NCBI RefSeq assembly: GCF_000202635.1
Contig: NC_015125.1
Location: 2,914,001-2,978,000, forward strand
DNA: 64,000 nucleotides
Source: Microbacterium testaceum StLB037
GTDB taxonomy: Bacteria; Actinomycetota; Actinomycetes; Actinomycetales; Microbacteriaceae
Reading direction: 5' to 3'
Of this stretch, positions 63,197 through 64,000 are shown piece after piece; position 1 is the first letter of the stretch; each line of letters starts with the position of its first letter. The position numbers and the translations under genes were made by a program. The notes beneath the pieces were generated by a model. The model saw nothing but the letters and a program-made list of their open reading frames with translations. It made no database searches and was not told the DNA's origin.

Positions 63197-64000
63197 GCGA
63201 GAGATTCGGAAGTGCCTGACCGACGCTTTTCAACGCGAGGCGAGCAGCGTGCCATCCCGCCATTCCGTGCACACCCGCGCCCGGGGGAGCTGCCGCCGAG
63301 CACAGATACACACCGGGCAGCGGGGTGCGCCAGGGGAGCCCTGTCGACGTCGGACGCGTCAGCAACTGGGCGGCATCCACTCGACCTCCCAGAACATCGC
63401 CGCCGACGAAGTTCGTGTTGAGGCCGGCGAAGAACGTCGCCGGGCGGGATTCGCGGTGCACGATCAGATCTCGGAAGCCGGGGGCGAAGTTCTCGATGCG
63501 CGAGGTGATGACCTCGGCGGCGTCGAAGGCCGAGCCGTTGGGGACATGGGCGTACGTCCACACGATTTCGTTATCGGATCCGGCGGGGAGCCTGGTGCGG
63601 TCGAGCCGCGTCGGCTGAGACAGTAGCACGTAGGGCTTCGCCGATAGGTGACCGCGGCGTGCGGCCTTTTCGGCTCGGGAGACCTCCCGCTCCGGTCCGC
63701 CCAGGTGGACGGTGCCGGCCTCGCGCAGACGCGTATCGCTCCACGGGATGGGACCGGACAACACGAAATCCACTTTCGACGCCCCGTTGCCGTACCGATA
63801 ACGCCCGAGAGCGGCACGGTAGCGGTTGGAGATGGTGGATGCCGCGATGTCGGCGAACCCTCTCGGGCCCGTGTCGAAGAATGCCGCGTCGCCCGGCTGC
63901 CACACGTCTCGGATGTCGGTGACCCGGTGCCCCACCACGACGCGGCCACCGTGCGCCACGAGGTCGTCGACGAGGGCGCTCGCGATCGCGTGTGCGCCAC
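63189..64000 (-). CDS. Phytoene-dehydrogenase-like FAD oxidoreductase, N-terminus outside window
   Basis: The C-terminal part (about 270 aa) of an FAD-dependent amine-oxidase/phytoene-desaturase-like protein. The visible stretch has the ALVDDLVAHGGRVVVGHRVT substrate-side beta strand and the C-terminal FAD motif LPGVYLCSAAAPPGAGVHGM. The frame is open to the right edge. In related actinobacteria such genes act in carotenoid or other oxidations; the specific role is not deducible. The N-terminal GxGxxG motif lies beyond the window. Confidence 0.75.
   Translation of the reverse strand, partial: GAHAIASALVDDLVAHGGRVVVGHRVTDIRDVWQPGDAAFFDTGPRGFADIAASTISNRYRAALGRYRYGNGASKVDFVLSGPIPWSDTRLREAGTVHLGGPEREVSRAEKAARRGHLSAKPYVLLSQPTRLDRTRLPAGSDNEIVWTYAHVPNGSAFDAAEVITSRIENFAPGFRDLIVHRESRPATFFAGLNTNFVGGDVLGGRVDAAQLLTRPTSTGLPWRTPLPGVYLCSAAAPPGAGVHGMAGWHAARLALKSVGQALPNLSLT

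Overview
The window is a high-GC actinobacterial chromosome segment that reads as Microbacteriaceae, most likely Microbacterium or a close relative. The grounds are the fused ispDF gene, the carD-ispDF-cysS-rlmB block, SenX3/RegX3/PhoU, SigK/RskA, a GlnR-like regulator, an orphan MsiK-type ATPase, frequent ATGA/GTGA gene overlaps, and many starts with no ribosome binding site preceded by TANNNT at 6-7 nt (leaderless mRNAs). No insertion sequence, prophage, integrase or CRISPR array was seen.

Layout. 0-2.2 kb: small membrane and hypothetical genes, with a 65-bp duplicated pair of convergent gene ends flanking a 1-kb insert. 2.2-6.6 kb: a LacI regulator divergent from two esterases and an MFS transporter. 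6.6-9.1 kb: a CPBP protease, then a FAD monooxygenase divergent from a TetR regulator. 9.1-10.4 kb: a tryptophanyl-tRNA synthetase behind a Trp-Trp leader peptide and attenuator. 10.5-20.1 kb: a secreted glycan-degradation locus, with a GH30 enzyme plus a WxL-like/DUF916 protein pair on one strand and a GH43 enzyme on the other. The divergent promoter region carries two LacI-type operators. 20.1-21.5 kb: DoxX, MarR and tRNA-Lys. 21.5-24.7 kb: a siderophore ABC importer under an iron box, with no ATPase gene. 24.7-27.1 kb: a fasciclin lipoprotein divergent from sigK-rskA.

28-33.5 kb: a PabC-like enzyme and pstSCAB, with an 11-nt-phased PHO-box-like repeat upstream of pstS. 33.5-42.5 kb: a Pls/PosA-type nonribosomal peptide synthetase translationally coupled to an M1 metallopeptidase, facing a coupled set of ppk1, a MutT1-like NUDIX/phosphatase and a 4'-phosphopantetheinyl transferase that could prime the synthetase. 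42.6-48.2 kb: a GlnR-like regulator, small membrane proteins, nitrobindin, YgfZ, a FUSC-type transporter, a methyltransferase and phosphoglycerate mutase. 48.3-51.1 kb: phoU and senX3-regX3, which with pstSCAB make up a phosphate-starvation circuit within one window. 51.1-57.2 kb: an LpqE-like lipoprotein, carD, ispDF, a GNAT enzyme, cysS, rlmB and an NAD(P)-binding protein. 57.2-64 kb: a DUF4032 kinase-like protein, the MsiK-like ATPase, a DsbA-fold protein lacking CXXC, tRNA-Thr, hypotheticals, a collapsed methyltransferase pseudogene and, running off the right edge, a phytoene-dehydrogenase-like oxidoreductase.

The points most worth following are the Pls/PosA synthetase-peptidase-PPTase neighbourhood, the leaderless Trp-Trp attenuator, the WxL-like/glycanase locus with its shared Cys-bounded C-terminal domain, the duplicated gene-end junction, and the methyltransferase remnant. 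Family assignments rest on motif recognition alone; no database search was run.
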